DNA of 64,000 nucleotides from Ilex aquifolium. Taxonomy: Eukaryota > Streptophyta > Magnoliopsida > Aquifoliales > Aquifoliaceae. Positions 21,986-34,231 of this stretch are shown one piece after another. Every line of letters begins with the position of its first letter. The first letter of the stretch is position 1. The notes under the pieces were generated by a model. The model did not search any database and was not told the origin of the DNA. It was given only the letters and a program-made list of their open reading frames with translations. A program made the translations under genes and the position numbers. The DNA is taken from positions 41,899,642 through 41,963,641 of the forward strand of contig OX637394.1 in NCBI GenBank assembly GCA_951799425.1. Direction: 5' to 3'.

Positions 21986-23506
21986 AATTCCAAGCATGAA
22001 CAATTCTCGAGTTGAACTCAAATTTGTTTTAAATTAAAGTTGAAACTTTTTTATTCTTTGAGTTGAATCTAAGTTAATTTCTAAACGTGTCTAAAAATTA
22101 TTTATATTCGAAACATGTCAAATGAGTTAGATACCGGATATCTCAGCTTCTACATAGAGACCCATTTTCAGTCCAAAAGCGAGTCCCAGTACGATGGAAT
22201 TGATCTAATCATCCGAGAGGTTAAAATCTATAATCTACAAACTAAAATTTGTAACTAGCGAGTCACAATTGCTACAAACATGGCCATAGACTCTGTGGAT
22301 GATGATGATGGACATAGATGCTTGCTTCCATGAATGTGATGTGATGTGCTGTTTTGGAAGCATATAGTTGTGGTGAATTTTTTTATGTCTGTTAGGGTTT
22401 CATGGATTGGCCCTTTTTGGCTTAGAATCTGACTACTAGATCTTGATGAAACTTTCATGGATTGACAGTAACATTCTTTAATGCTTGAACCACATCTGCA
22501 TCATATCATGTGTAAGAACTTACAGCTTAGACGATTGTTGAGTTATTTACTCATCTATCGTCTTTTTAAAATAAATATATTAAAATACGATACATTTTAA
22601 CTTATTTTTTAAACCTACTTTTGTTAAAAATTTGCTTTTGTTATAATTGGAGTCAATAAACCACTTTTAAATAAAAAATGGGATCTAATTACAAAATTTT
22701 TTTGGATAAAATAGGTCATTTGAGGAATAAGGGTAGTTTCCTTTAGGGTGTGTGAAAAGTATTAAACTCAAGATCTCTTACTTACAAGAAGACAAGTTTG
22801 ACCGCTGAACCACCTCTAAAAGTTTAGAAGAAAAGTGTTAAAACTTAAAAGCGTGTTTACTAAACACGTTTTTTTTTTAAAAAAACGAAGTTATTGATCT
22901 CGTTTTTTAACAAAAGCGGGTTTGTAGACTTCGCTTTTAAAAAATATCATAATTTAATAAATAAGTTCAAAAATATTACCAACAAACCTTTGATCCAATG
23001 ATATTCATTGACTTGTAAAGAAAGTATCTTCTTGAGATCAATGATTCAAGTTCCCTCTCCTTAAAAAAAAAAAAAAGAATTCAACAATATTATATTTTAA
23101 TATATTTATTTAAAAAGAACTATACTCTGATAAATAACTCCACTAAAGATGTTTCACATCTACTCTCCTAGTCTTCCTACCAATAATTTTCATATATTGG
23201 TGACATGTCGGATCAGATGATAAGACTTTAATGGTAAGACCTCTACCTCTATATTTCATATTCAAGTTTTATAATAAATATATCATGGGTAATCCGCATA
23301 ATTTAGAAGTAATAGAGGCTTTGCGCTTATTTTGAAACGATTAAGGAGGTTGAAATGTTTGAAGGGCAAGCCACAAGGTTTAAAAGAAATTTACCTTCAA
23401 TTTTAACAAGTCCTATGATAGTAATTAAGTTGTTTTATGTTAAAATAATATTTGAGTTAATGTTAGGGGTATCCTTATTATTTTTGACAAATATTACAGG
23501 TTATTA
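21986..23506. other. intergenic with short tRNA-like repeats, no gene
   Basis: I see no credible CDS; the 67-codon minus ORF at 22255-22458 has no recognisable feature. B-box-like short repeats lie at 22745-22815 (inverted) and 23020-23065. A region rich in ACGTTTTTT/AAAAAACG inverted pieces lies near 22860-22940. Confidence 0.4.
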
Positions 23507-25630
23507 GAGCATCTTTAACCACACTCAGCAAAATAGCTACTCAAACTATATTTAAATATTGAATGCTCTACTTTAACTAGCTATTTTTTAAAATTCACTC
23601 CAACCACACTCTCTATTTTAGCTAACTACTTCAACTAATTTTAACTAACTTTCAATAATATAATTCAAAAATGTCATGTGGCGTAACACGTAAGCGTCAT
23701 AATGATAACATGTTGTGCCACGTCATTAAATTTTAAATTTACAACTGTCATTTTTTTAACGGTCATATTTACAATGGTCATACATTATTCAAATGGTACC
23801 CAACAAGTGTATACATTATAATAATTTTATTTGAGTTATAATAGCACAATATAATATCACCAAAACACTGCATAATGTAAATCAAGAGATTGGGTCAAGT
23901 AATTAAAAAAGAAGAAGCAATAACTGAGTAAAATTTGTTCCAACATCAACTACAGAGTAAAATAATACCACAAGATGAACTATATATAAAATAATTGTAT
24001 GTAAAATAATACCACAAAATCTTCCATATCCCCATCAAAGCAAAGAATTGTATGTAAAACGTGAACTATGGCAGAACATTAGAACATCAATTACCCACAG
24101 TATATTAGGGAATAATAATGCATTTTGAGTGTGCAAAAAAAAAAAGAATAAAGAAGAATAAAAACACTCAAATAAAAACAATAAAACCAAATAGTGTGAA
24201 TCCCACAAACTCTAACATTTTCTACTACTCAAAAGTTGTTAGTATATGAATAAGAAAAAACTACATTTTCTTTGCCATGATTTCCATCTGGAGGTGCTTA
24301 AAATATTCAGTTTGAATCGGAGGCATGTCACTCGTATCCATCAACATTATTTTCTATTTCTCCTTCATTTGCTTGAGTTGTACCTTCTCTTGTTCAACAA
24401 CCACCTTCTCTTGTTCAACAGCCACCATTTTTTCCATGAAATCGACTTTCTTCTTTGCCATCTTTTTTTTGTCTTCCTTCATTTCTTCAAGCAATTTCAC
24501 GAAATAGGTTGAACTTGAATTATCGCCTTCAGATAGTTTGCTCTTTGACTTTCTTGCTCGCTCTTTCGCAACCTTCCTTCCAGTTGGTCTCTCCAAGCCT
24601 CCACTGTCGTCTCCTATGTTTACCGATTCTGGTGTTGAAGGATTAGAGCTGCTAGGACTAGAGGACCCTTATATAAATGACATGCACACCAAGAAACTAA
24701 ACATAAGAGCATAACAAAAGAAAAAAGCAAAAGAGCAAAACCTAATTCACTTTAGTTACAAACCAAAGCAAAAAGAGCATAACCATCCAATCTCCCTATG
24801 AAACTGCATCCTAGGGAAGGTGTGGCCTGACCCTTCTGGGATGGGCCGTGAAAGGTAATGTGAGGATAAATATGTGTATGTTGTCTATTACACTAGAGGG
24901 TCATTAAAAATATAATTTTTGACCTGTAAAATTATGTTGAATAACAAAATTTTTAACAAAGGGACTCATGGGCATTTCATCAAACACATTTCATGCACAA
25001 ACATTAACACAAACCAGAACACTAAAACACTTGTATCAGCTTCTATATATTTGGTTACAAACCAGCTTCAAAATCACTAGTACTATTACAAAAAACAAAG
25101 ATAGTTCACCAATCAAATACATATTCAAGAAATAAAAAGACAAGATCAAAACACAAAGAAATAATGATTTTTTACCGATCAAAAAAGACCGACTTTTTCT
25201 CAATATAAGCAGTTTTTAACAATTTTTTTTTTTTCAAAATCAGCTTTTTATTAATGAATGATTTAGAATCATGAACAAATCCAAAGACCCCGAAGAGAAA
25301 AATGTTAAATATACACAGTTTTACACATATTTGGTGTACCTGGAACCGGAGCAATTGTCGGCAAGTCGTCGAAGAAGTCTTCAAATCTTCACTTTGAACA
25401 GCACAAGAGAGACTGAGACCTTTCTATTTGGGCAAAACTCTGATAAAGAACAACCAAAATTGGGGGGAGAGAGCTCTGATGAGAGAGAGTGTTGTTAACC
25501 ACAACTGATGAGTGAGAATGGGGGGAGGCAGATTAGCGAGTGAAATAGAGAGCCGGCTGGAGCCAAATTTTTGGATTGGCTCAGCAAAATAGCTAAAAAA
25601 TGTCATTTGTTGAGTCGGTTGGAGTTGCTC
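23507..25630. mobile_element. PIF/Harbinger-like element, decayed
   Basis: The termini GAGCATCTTTAACCACACTC and, complemented, GAGCAACTCCAACCGACTCA are flanked by TTA (23504-23506 and 25631-25633). The size is 2.1 kb. It contains a minus-strand ORF resembling the second protein of such elements, but no DDE transposase was recognised. Confidence 0.75.
24354..24700 (-). pseudogene. PIF-type ORF2 / NAM-associated C-terminal domain remnant
   Basis: The minus-strand frame reads SSSNPSTPESVNIGDD, then ERPTGRKVAKERARKSK and a Lys/Glu-rich predicted coiled coil (FVKLLEEMKEDKKKMAKKK). This Ser-rich segment, RPxGRKxAKE motif and basic coiled coil match the C-terminal part of the trihelix/NAM-associated proteins encoded by PIF/Harbinger elements and annotated in plants as 'glutathione S-transferase T3-like' or NAM-associated. 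The N-terminal DNA-binding part was not found. It lies within element 23507-25630. Confidence 0.55.
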
Positions 25631-25633
25631 TTA

Positions 25634-26600
25634 TACAAAAAATTGAACTTGTTTGGAGCTAATTTTTTTTTAGATAAAAAACTACGGTTTAAAAAAAAAT
25701 TCACAAAAAAATTTAAGTTAAAAAAGTCTCCTAAAATCATTTGAGATGTTCTTTAAAAAGATGAAAAAATTTATTTGCAATGACTTTCTAGTTTTTTTTG
25801 ATTTTATTGTTTCAAAATAAAAAAATAATAATTACATATATGTATAGATTATGCATTATACTTCTCAAAATATGAATTTTAAATTATTTTAAATCATTAA
25901 TAATATTTTATAAATATAATAAATTATGTGGGATACATGACAAAACTCCAAAAAATCGAAAGAAGAACTCATGAAATCAACTTCTTGAATCAACCTAAAT
26001 AAGTTTTTTTAGATCCAAAAAACTGTTGTATAATCTAATAAAAAAGCCAAGGTCCAAACAGACCTGACTTATTTTACTCCAAAGTCCTTAAAAATTATCT
26101 ATTTAAATTAACTCTAAATCGGCCCAATATGCTTAACCTATTCTTGAAAGGAATCTGAAAAAGAAAAGAAAAGAAAAGTTAGTTTGTAATGTTTTCTTTA
26201 TGTTTTCTATTACTTTCCTCTAATTCATTCTTTTCATATGTGCTCCCAAACACACACACAAAAAAAAAAAGAGACCATTATTAAATACCAATCTTATGAA
26301 TCCAGTTACTTTTAACAAGGTCCACTTTTCTCCATAACCAAACGCACCCATCAAGGTTGGAATGAGGGAAAACGGCAAGGCAGGTATGCGCATTACGCAC
26401 CTCTGCGCACCGTTGGTTCCCTCCCCCATTAAATACTACTTTAACTGTCCTCCGTAATCATTACATTATCATATTTTTAACTACGTATTTCTGGTCGGCG
26501 ATTTGTCGGAATCTACATTTCTTCGCCGCCGTAACCTGCCGGAATCTGGCCCACAAATTCACTATTTTTCTATATCAGCCCTAAGCTTACCCTTTTTATT
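25634..26600. other. intergenic, upstream of the DnaJ gene
   Basis: AT-rich sequence. A possible MITE with CTTGTTTGGAGC and complemented GTCTGTTTGGACC ends spans about 25648-26066, but no clear TSD was seen. The last 150 bases before 26600 are less AT-rich and probably hold the DnaJ promoter. Confidence 0.35.
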
Positions 26601-26782
26601 TTCTCTTTTCTCTGTATAACTTAGCTTCCTCTTCTTTTTTTTCTGTAGTATTTTACACAACAGATGTTCATCACTGAATTTTATTTTTTTTTAATTTGTT
26701 TGAGATCTGAAGCAAACTTGATGATCTGTGAAGCTTTTTGCGATCTGGGTCTTCTTCATTTCTTGCTCTGATTCGAATCTCA

Positions 26783-27514
26783 GTAAGTTGGAGTTTAATT
26801 CCGTTTTATTTAGCTCTATTTGTGGAGGAACCTAATGAAATATTTGAGTCTTCATTGTTGTATACTGTGAAATGTTGATTTTGTTGGTTGGTTTTTGCTG
26901 GGATCTAGGTAAGATGTGGACAATTTATTTGAATTTGGTATTTTGGGTGTAGTAGTGAACTGGGTGTGTGAGTTTGACTTTGAGTTTGAATCTGTTGTAC
27001 CGAATTGAAATATCTTGAAAGGGTCAGTGTTGGTTGATTGGTAAAAGTTAGCTGGATTTTTGGTAGTTTTTGGGTATATCATGAATTGGGTTTTTGATCT
27101 GGCGGTAACTTCTAAGTCGATATTGCAATTCTGTTTGTTTGAATTAGAATTATTTAAATGGTTTTATGAATTTAACATCGAAATTTGGTTGAAACTATGG
27201 TTGTTTGTGTTTGTGAACTGGGTTTTTAAATTCAGGTCTGAACTCAAATAGAAGCTTGAGATCTTCTTGTTTGAAATAAGTTTTTAGAAAGTAGTTTCCA
27301 CATTTCTTATTCTGAGCACCGTAATTGACTGAGAAATCATTGATATTTTTCTATTGTTGTTTGGTAAATTCGTTGATATTTTTCAATAGAATTTAATGTT
27401 GGTTTTGGAATTTAAGTTTCCTGAATTTGGTTTTAGCTTCTTTTTACATGAAATTTGATATATGTATAGCTTCAAATTCTGAGTTATCTAAAAAGTGTGT
27501 ACATATATTTGCAG
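26783..27514 (+). other. probable 5' UTR intron of the DnaJ gene
   Basis: A strong donor (TCA|GTAAGTTGG) and acceptor (ATTTGCAG|ACATG) bracket 732 T-rich bases between the likely transcription start region and the ATG at 27614. A long leader intron is common in this gene family. Confidence 0.55.
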
Positions 27515-27613
27515 ACATGTAGAGCTGGTTTTTTGAGAGCTGGACTTTTGTTTGGGATTATGCTTTGTCTATAGATTTCCTTGAACAATTGGGTTTGAAG
27601 TTTGAATTCTGAG

Positions 27614-29821
27614 ATGGAATCAAACAAAGAAGAAGCTCTTCGAGCTAAAGAGAATGCTGAGAAGCTATTTGCGGGAAAAGACTTTGCAGGGGCAAAGAGT
27701 TATGCTTTAAAGGCTCAAAAGCTGTGCCCCAAACTAGAGGGTATATCTCAAATGGTAGCCACGTTTGAAATTTATGCTGCTTCTGAGGTCAAAATTAATG
27801 GAGAAATCGATTTCTATTCTATTCTGGGATTGCAGCAATCTGCAGACAAGGCTAAGTTGAAGAAACACTACAGAAAGATGGCTGTGTTGCTCCACCCTGA
27901 TAAGAACAAAACTGTAGGAGCTGATGGCGCATTCAAGCTTGTCTCTGAAGCATGGACTATGTTGTCCGATACCAACAAAAGAAGCTCCTACGATCTGAAG
28001 AGAAACATGAATTTGTCTGGGGTTTTCCAGACAAACTTATCTTCAGTTCAGACTGCTGGGTTTTCAGGTTTTGACAATTGTTCCAAGTCTTCAGACTCTC
28101 ATAATAGACTGGATACTTTCTGGACTGTGTGCACCTCTTGTCATGTTCAATATGAATATCTTCGGAAGTATGTTAATAAAAGACTTTCCTGTAAGAACTG
28201 CCGTGGTATTTTCATTGCAGTTGAAACAGGAGCAGCCCCAGCAAATGGCTCTTTTCCCTATTGTGCTTGGTCAAATGTACCTGATAATGGGCATAGAAGT
28301 CATGGATTTGGGGTTACATATATCCCAACTACTGCTGTGTACCTTACAGGAAATGGGGTCTCAGGACCTCAGTCTGGGCACGGATCTGAGTATGCTTCTA
28401 ATGCATCATTTCATTGGAGCTCATTTCCTGGGGCCTCCACTGGTGTTGTTGATCTTAACGGAATAACTGCATCGGCTGATGTTTTTCATCTGGTCAATGG
28501 GAAAGTCAAAAAAACAAAAGCCAACGGGAAACATCATATGAAAAATGTTGCAGTTGATATGGGTTCCAATGGGTACACCGTCTGTCATGAACTGCCGGTC
28601 TCCAATGTCGACCAACCCAATAAGAAAAGGAAGGTTGATTTGGGAAGTACTTGTCGGAATGGAAATGAAGCAGCAGCTTCCAGATCCTCTTCAGAAGTGA
28701 AGGTGGTCAATGGAAATGGAAATATCAAGCATAATAGTAAGCCCTCTGCTCCATGTGAAATTCCAGCCAGACGCTGCTCAGCTGCCCCTGCGTTCGATGC
28801 TAGAAAATTATTAATTGACAAGGCGAGGACAGAAATTCGAAAGAAACTGGAAGAAATGAAGTTAGCAGCAGCGGCTGCTGCTAATGAAATGGCTGAGAAT
28901 GACAAAAAAACCCATATTGAAGTTAGTAAATCCAGTGAGGCACCTAAAAGAACAGGTTTGAGTGGTCCTAGTCATCTATCAGACCTGAAGAAACCTGGGT
29001 CTGTGTCAATAGTAGTCCCTGACTCAGACTTCCATGATTTCGACAAGGATAGATCAGAAGAATGCTTTAAGCCAAAGCAAATATGGGCTTTATATGATGA
29101 GGAAGATGGTATGCCCCGCCTGTACTGTCTGATCCGCGAGATCATCTCAGTGAAGCCATTTAAGATTCATATCAGTCACTTGAACTCAAAAACTGATAGT
29201 GAATTTGGATCTGTGAATTGGGTGGATTCAGGGTTTACCAAAGCTTGTGGAAATTTCAGGGCATACAACTCCGAAATTGTTGACCAAATCAACATCTTCT
29301 CTCATCTTTTGAGTCGGGAGAAAGCTGGCCGGGGTGGTGGTATTAGAATCTACCCCAAAAGTGGGGCCATATGGGCTGTGTATCGGAATTGGTCACCAGA
29401 TTGGAACAGAACAACACCGTGTGAAGTTAGGCACCAGTATGAGATGGTGGAAGTTCTTGATGATTACTCTGAAGAGCTTGGTGTCTGTATCACTCCTTTA
29501 ATTAAATTAGATGGATTCAAGACGGTGTATCAGCGGAACACGAACAAGGATGCAATTCGATGGATTCCAAGGAGAGAGATGCTACGATTTTCACACCAGG
29601 TGCCATCTTGTTTACTTAAAGGAGACACCACTAACTTGCCCGATGGTTGCTGGGATCTAGACCCTGCTGCGACTCCGGATGATCTTCTTCAGGCTGTAAC
29701 CGAGGCACGGGCCAAAGAAAAGCCTAGTCATGCAGAAAACTCTGCTGGAACTCCAGATGAGCTTTGTCAGTCTGGAACCAAAGTGCAGGCTCAACAAAAG
29801 CCTAGTCATACTGAATATTAG
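27614..29821 (+). CDS. DnaJ protein with DUF3444 domain
   Basis: A J-domain co-chaperone expected to stimulate Hsp70 ATPase; plant members are thought to act in the nucleus or cytosol, and the role of DUF3444 is not settled. The first in-frame ATG is 27614 (the upstream open frame starts with TTG), giving 735 residues. Seen in order: an N-terminal TPR-like helical part (residues 1-60); J domain about 65-130 with HPD at 94-96; a CxxC..CxxC zinc-finger-like segment (CTSCHVQY..LSCKNCRG) near 175-200; a basic KKRK stretch; a charged helix (EIRKKLEEMKLAAAAAANEM); DUF3444 about 480-690 (KQIWALYDEEDGMPRLYC; AVYRNWSPDWN). It ends in roughly 26-residue repeats (TPDDLLQAV; TPDELCQSG). The coding exon is uninterrupted. 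Past the TAG stop the frame stays open and keeps encoding repeat-like sequence. Confidence 0.92.
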   Translation: MESNKEEALRAKENAEKLFAGKDFAGAKSYALKAQKLCPKLEGISQMVATFEIYAASEVKINGEIDFYSILGLQQSADKAKLKKHYRKMAVLLHPDKNKTVGADGAFKLVSEAWTMLSDTNKRSSYDLKRNMNLSGVFQTNLSSVQTAGFSGFDNCSKSSDSHNRLDTFWTVCTSCHVQYEYLRKYVNKRLSCKNCRGIFIAVETGAAPANGSFPYCAWSNVPDNGHRSHGFGVTYIPTTAVYLTGNGVSGPQSGHGSEYASNASFHWSSFPGASTGVVDLNGITASADVFHLVNGKVKKTKANGKHHMKNVAVDMGSNGYTVCHELPVSNVDQPNKKRKVDLGSTCRNGNEAAASRSSSEVKVVNGNGNIKHNSKPSAPCEIPARRCSAAPAFDARKLLIDKARTEIRKKLEEMKLAAAAAANEMAENDKKTHIEVSKSSEAPKRTGLSGPSHLSDLKKPGSVSIVVPDSDFHDFDKDRSEECFKPKQIWALYDEEDGMPRLYCLIREIISVKPFKIHISHLNSKTDSEFGSVNWVDSGFTKACGNFRAYNSEIVDQINIFSHLLSREKAGRGGGIRIYPKSGAIWAVYRNWSPDWNRTTPCEVRHQYEMVEVLDDYSEELGVCITPLIKLDGFKTVYQRNTNKDAIRWIPRREMLRFSHQVPSCLLKGDTTNLPDGCWDLDPAATPDDLLQAVTEARAKEKPSHAENSAGTPDELCQSGTKVQAQQKPSHTEY

Positions 29822-30035
29822 GCTGCAACTCCAAAAGGGCTTCTTCGGACTGTAACTGAAGGAAAACCTAGTCAGTCGGAACACCCTCCAAACGAGCTTC
29901 ATGAGGCCGAAACCAAGACACGTGTTGAAGAGAAGCTCAGTCAAACATAAAAAGCACTGCAACTCCAGATGAGTGTCTTCTGACTGTAACTGAAGTACAG
30001 GGTGAAGAAATGCCTAGCCCTGTTGCAAATTAAGT
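29650..30035 (+). repeat. decaying tandem repeat across the DnaJ stop codon
   Basis: Units of about 75-85 bp begin GCTGCGACTCCGGATGA, GCTGGAACTCCAGATGA, GCTGCAACTCCAAAAGG and ACTGCAACTCCAGATGA, each followed by a AAGCCTAGTCA-like segment. The first two are within the CDS. The third is in frame after the TAG at 29819-29821, up to a TAA at 29948-29950. The last is out of frame. Confidence 0.75.
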
Positions 30036-31449
30036 TTGGAAGGTCCTTTTTATCGTTGTTCTGACAATTATGACATTCAGAGTGTACAGATTTAAACCCA
30101 TAGTGAAAGGCCAATTCTCAAAACAAAGATAGCTGGGAGGATCATAAAATGATCCACGGCATCAATACTTGATTGTTTTTGCTGGGTCTATGTTTACTGA
30201 ACAATTTGTTACTGAAATTTCAGATCTATGAACTGCTATTTTACCGAAATGCTTGTGTCATTTACAGTAGGTGCTACTGCTTCTGTTATTTACAAAAAAG
30301 CGGCGGCTTCACTTTGCATACAAATGAAGCTTTGCCATGAAAATATAGTTTGATATTGACTTCCATGGGAAAAGAAAGGTGCAGTTCTGGATCCGGAATC
30401 CACATGAAACCAAACTTAACATCAATTTGTACACCTCTCAAAAATACATGGAAGATCTCATCTTCAATGGAAATTAGCAGGAACAGAGCTAGGGTAATCG
30501 TCAAATATAGATGCAATGGAGACCTTTTAAGACAGCCGAGGAAAGAGTTTAGCACTCTCACAAGTGTATAACTAGGGGTTGTAAATGAATCGAACCGAGC
30601 CGAGCACTATATCAAAAGTTACAAACCAATCATGTCAAGTTCTAGCTTAAATAGATCAAGTTACGACTCAATAGGGTTGAGTTACAGCCGATTTGAAAGA
30701 GTTAGAATTGATCCCAACTTGCTAAGCTTAATCCCAATTTTTGGGAGTCGTGAAGTGACATCATTCTATTTATCCCATCCGCATTTGCCAATTGATCTTC
30801 TAACAAATTAAGTTGGCTGATTTGAACTATTCAACTTCGTTCTTCTTATACCCATCCAAAACTGCAGTAAAATTTTATTTTCTGAATCCATTCTCTGATA
30901 CACCAGTAGCACAAACAGCTTCAACTCCCATTTCAAAATTGGTGAGCATTCTGTCAGGGATAGAACTCGTATCGCCAACAGTTAAGGCATGTAGGCTGTA
31001 GGCAAACATTTTGGAATGAAGATCACCAGCCAAAAGGAAGAAAAAGGAAAAAACAAAGTAAAACTATTGAAGCACTGGTGACAGAACATTGTGATCATCC
31101 AATGAAGTAAGGACTGGTAACCATGACAAGATCACAAATGCAAAGAAGAAAACGAAACTCAATCAAATCATTCTAACCTAATATTGGAAAAGCGACTTTG
31201 TTGATAATATTTGTCGTATACCAATGGCAAAATATTCATGAACTACACTGTGTACATAGTTACTTGCTGTAAACTCATTCTCAACTATGAAACAACGCAG
31301 CACCAAAAAAAAAACTATGAAACAACTGAAAGTACTCATTTACAGTTGCATTTCCTTCTCTCTTTGCCTATTCTAAGTATCTTACAAAATCTGCAGGAGA
31401 AATGCATCAACACCCTACAAAATTGCAATTCTCCATCAATCACCAAGCT
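30036..31449. other. intergenic between convergent DnaJ and PHD genes
   Basis: It contains the 3' UTRs of both neighbours and, from 30573, a TAGGGGTTGTAAATG start resembling the left end of the TAGGGGTG MITE group, with degenerate GAACCGAGCCGAGC-type interior and no right end found. No further gene was recognised. Confidence 0.45.
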
Positions 31450-33786
31450 TCAGAACAGGAATTCTGTCCCAAGCTCTGCCGCTGGAGGAAGCACCAGAGG
31501 ATCAGAAAATTCAGAAGACTCCGACCCAAAGCCAGCCTCGATTCTTGGCTGCATAAGTGAAGCAGAACACTTAGAACACAAGAAGATCAACGGAATGGTG
31601 TCTTCATTGTCAATCCCGACGCAGTGGGTATGCTGCCACACGTCACAGCTGTCACAAGCCACCATCCTTTCCCCATCATCCTCCTGAACCCCACAATCGC
31701 ATCTTACGGTCCAATTGTTCGGTCCACCTTGATACATCAACTCAGTACCCCAATCCATCCCACTACCTCTAACCCAAACTTCAAGAATTCCCTCTATTGA
31801 CATTTCTCTATCCATTTCCTCCACATCTTCAACTTCATGTACCTCAAAATGCTCCATAATACAATAAGTATCCCTCAGAGCACTCTGGGCAGATTCCTTT
31901 AGCTCACCAACTGTAGCATTCAGTGGAACCATAATAAACTCCCCAGGCTGCAAAAACCTAGTACAATCAAACAGACTTGGCACGACTCGACAGAGGAATC
32001 TCAACGATTGATCTTCTTCATCCTTCAATGGCCACTGCTTCACAAAGTGATTGCTCTCCAAAACTATGTGACTTGGCAACTCAACCAGGTCCAATCCCGG
32101 GCAATGCAGTAGAACGTGGTTATACAGATAAACCACATCATTGCAAATATCAGAACATGTTCCAGGAGCTGAGGCTGGATTTTGGCAGGGCACCATTTGA
32201 GGTTCTAATTCAGGGACCTGAGCACAATAGGCAAGTTCTTGACTTGCATATTCCAAAACCCCAGTGGAGGAATTAAAGTCACGACTTATAAGATAGTTAC
32301 CAACAATCACTTTATTCAGTGATTTCATCACGAAATCTAGCAATCCTGTGTCTCCAACATGTACCCGAGCTGCATCACGCAGTTCCTGTCGAGGAATTCC
32401 ACCATTGCCAGGCTTGTTGCCTTTCTTTTCTCTCAATACATCTACAATCCTTTGTGCTGCATATTGTAATCTTCTTGCAGGCCACCTGCTATCTATGCTA
32501 GCAATTGAAGTAGCAAAGTCCCTATATTTACCATGTTTCTGCTTTGAGATATCCTTCACTGTTCTGGTTACAGGCTGTGGAGCAGAGGAAGTTGCAGAGG
32601 TATCCATGGTTGATTTTCTCTCTGCAGGAGATAATAACTTCAAAGTAAGCATGAACCAGAGAAGATCTCTGACTGTGGTCAATTGGGTTTCACTCAAATC
32701 TCTGTAACACTGAACAATTCGCTTTATTTCTTGGCCTTGCTTCGTGTTACCAAAATTACAGATTATCTCATCAAGCGCGATTGAGCTGAGGTTCTCGATT
32801 GCCCTGTTATACTTGCACTCAGATATTCCAGAGCTCCCGGGGCAGAATTTGTAGCCCCATCTGCCAAACCAGGTATGCCCATATGCAACTCCATAAAGCA
32901 ACCTAGTATGCATTGAATGCTTCTTTGATGCATCTTCCACTGTAATTTTCCTAAAACCAATGGAAAAAAAAAAACCGATTATTCAGATTCTTCATTTCAC
33001 ACATCAACTAAAACTTCAATAAAATGAGTAATTATGTCACCTGGTTTGAAGGTAAGTGCAGATACGATCCCAGATATCCATAATCTCTTTACCACGGAGA
33101 TACTTTGAACCGCCTTCAATTCCATTGATGCATAGTAGATGACCAAACCCATTACAGTGTATTAAACCATGCAAGAGATGGGTTTGAATATGAAAAGCAT
33201 TGTTCTGAAGAGGCTTATTCCATTTTCCATCTTCTGGAATTATCATATGATACCGATGTTTCGATACAAAATGATGACCCCAACCTGCATTATTTCAAGT
33301 TTCAAAATCTTTAAATTCCCATGTACATACTACAAATATAAAACCTAATGACATTAACATCGAAATAGAATTTTCTGAAACCCAATTGGAAATTTGAAAG
33401 AATGATCACGTTAACATCGTCAAATCAAAACCCAGAAACAAAATTTTCATGGGCTTGTATGAGATATTGAAACGTTGTTTAGCCTTACCAGAGAATGAGC
33501 AGTGGTGGCAGAAGGGTTTTGGTGAGTGCTTCACGGACTCTTGGACAATGTACAGAGGAACCATAAGGTCTCTGTTCTGGTTCACAAACAAGTTGGTGCG
33601 CCAAGTTAGCATGCCTTCCACATTGTAACCTTCAAGCTCCGAGCATTCTTCGAGGAATGCGAGAATGTTGTCTCGAAATGGACACGTGGGTTTGGTGGGG
33701 CAACTCTGGTTGGGAAATGTGCGGAAATTGTGTTGTTTTTCTTTTCGTTTTCTCTTCTTTGTAGCTCCAACAGTTGTGATCGCCAT
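31450..33786 (-). CDS. PHD-finger protein of the MS1/MMD1 type (three exons)
   Basis: CDS is 33786-33489, 33284-33041 and 32950-31450, about 680 residues. Junctions are GT-AG and in phase: FSG|WGHH across the first intron, LQT-R|KITV across the second. Related Arabidopsis proteins (At1g33420, MMD1, MS1) are nuclear chromatin-reading regulators, several needed for male meiosis or pollen. A basic start (KKRKRKEK) is followed by a conserved region with CHHC, HLLHGLIHCNGFGHL and IMDIWDRICTYL. The C-terminal PHD finger (about 596-642) has all ligands: CDC, CDSC, HTHC, CSKC. The upstream residues LWFMLTLKLL and the RWPARRLQYAAQRIVD block also fit the family. No break is seen. Its first exon and promoter are partly duplicated at 37936-38445. 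Which paralogue it is, meiotic or general, cannot be decided here. Confidence 0.9.
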
Positions 33787-34231
33787 GGAAGAGAGGTAGA
33801 AGAGAGACACAACTGAAGGGTACTAGACGCAGCGAGAGAAAGAGAGAGAGGGAGAGAGACTATACAGACTCTGTTTTTGAATTTGAATGGACTTGAAACA
33901 CTTAAACCACAAGCTGTGAATTTGAATTCGAATAAATCGTCAACGAATTTAACGAACGACCATGTCTTGTCCGAACCGACAGTGCTAAATGCGAGACTGA
34001 CTTAAGCTGGTTCATTTTCTACACGAGCCTCTAACCGAGGCTAGCCCAGGCAGCTTTGAGTGATTCTCACGGTTTGGATCGGATCCTCCATCCACTTTCT
34101 TAATATTTTCACTTTCCACTTATTTTTTTCTCACACATACACATTTTATCAATCATATCCCCACTTTAGTGGGATAATAGTGTAGGTGGGGAGTTAAATG
34201 GATTCATACACGTCAGTCGGAGGGGGGCTAA
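33787..34231. promoter_or_regulatory. 5' flank of the PHD gene
   Basis: The segment just upstream of the ATG carries a GA/CT-rich tract (33830-33860) followed by sequence that is repeated at 38100-38400. It presumably holds the promoter and 5' UTR. No individual element was identified with confidence. Confidence 0.4.
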
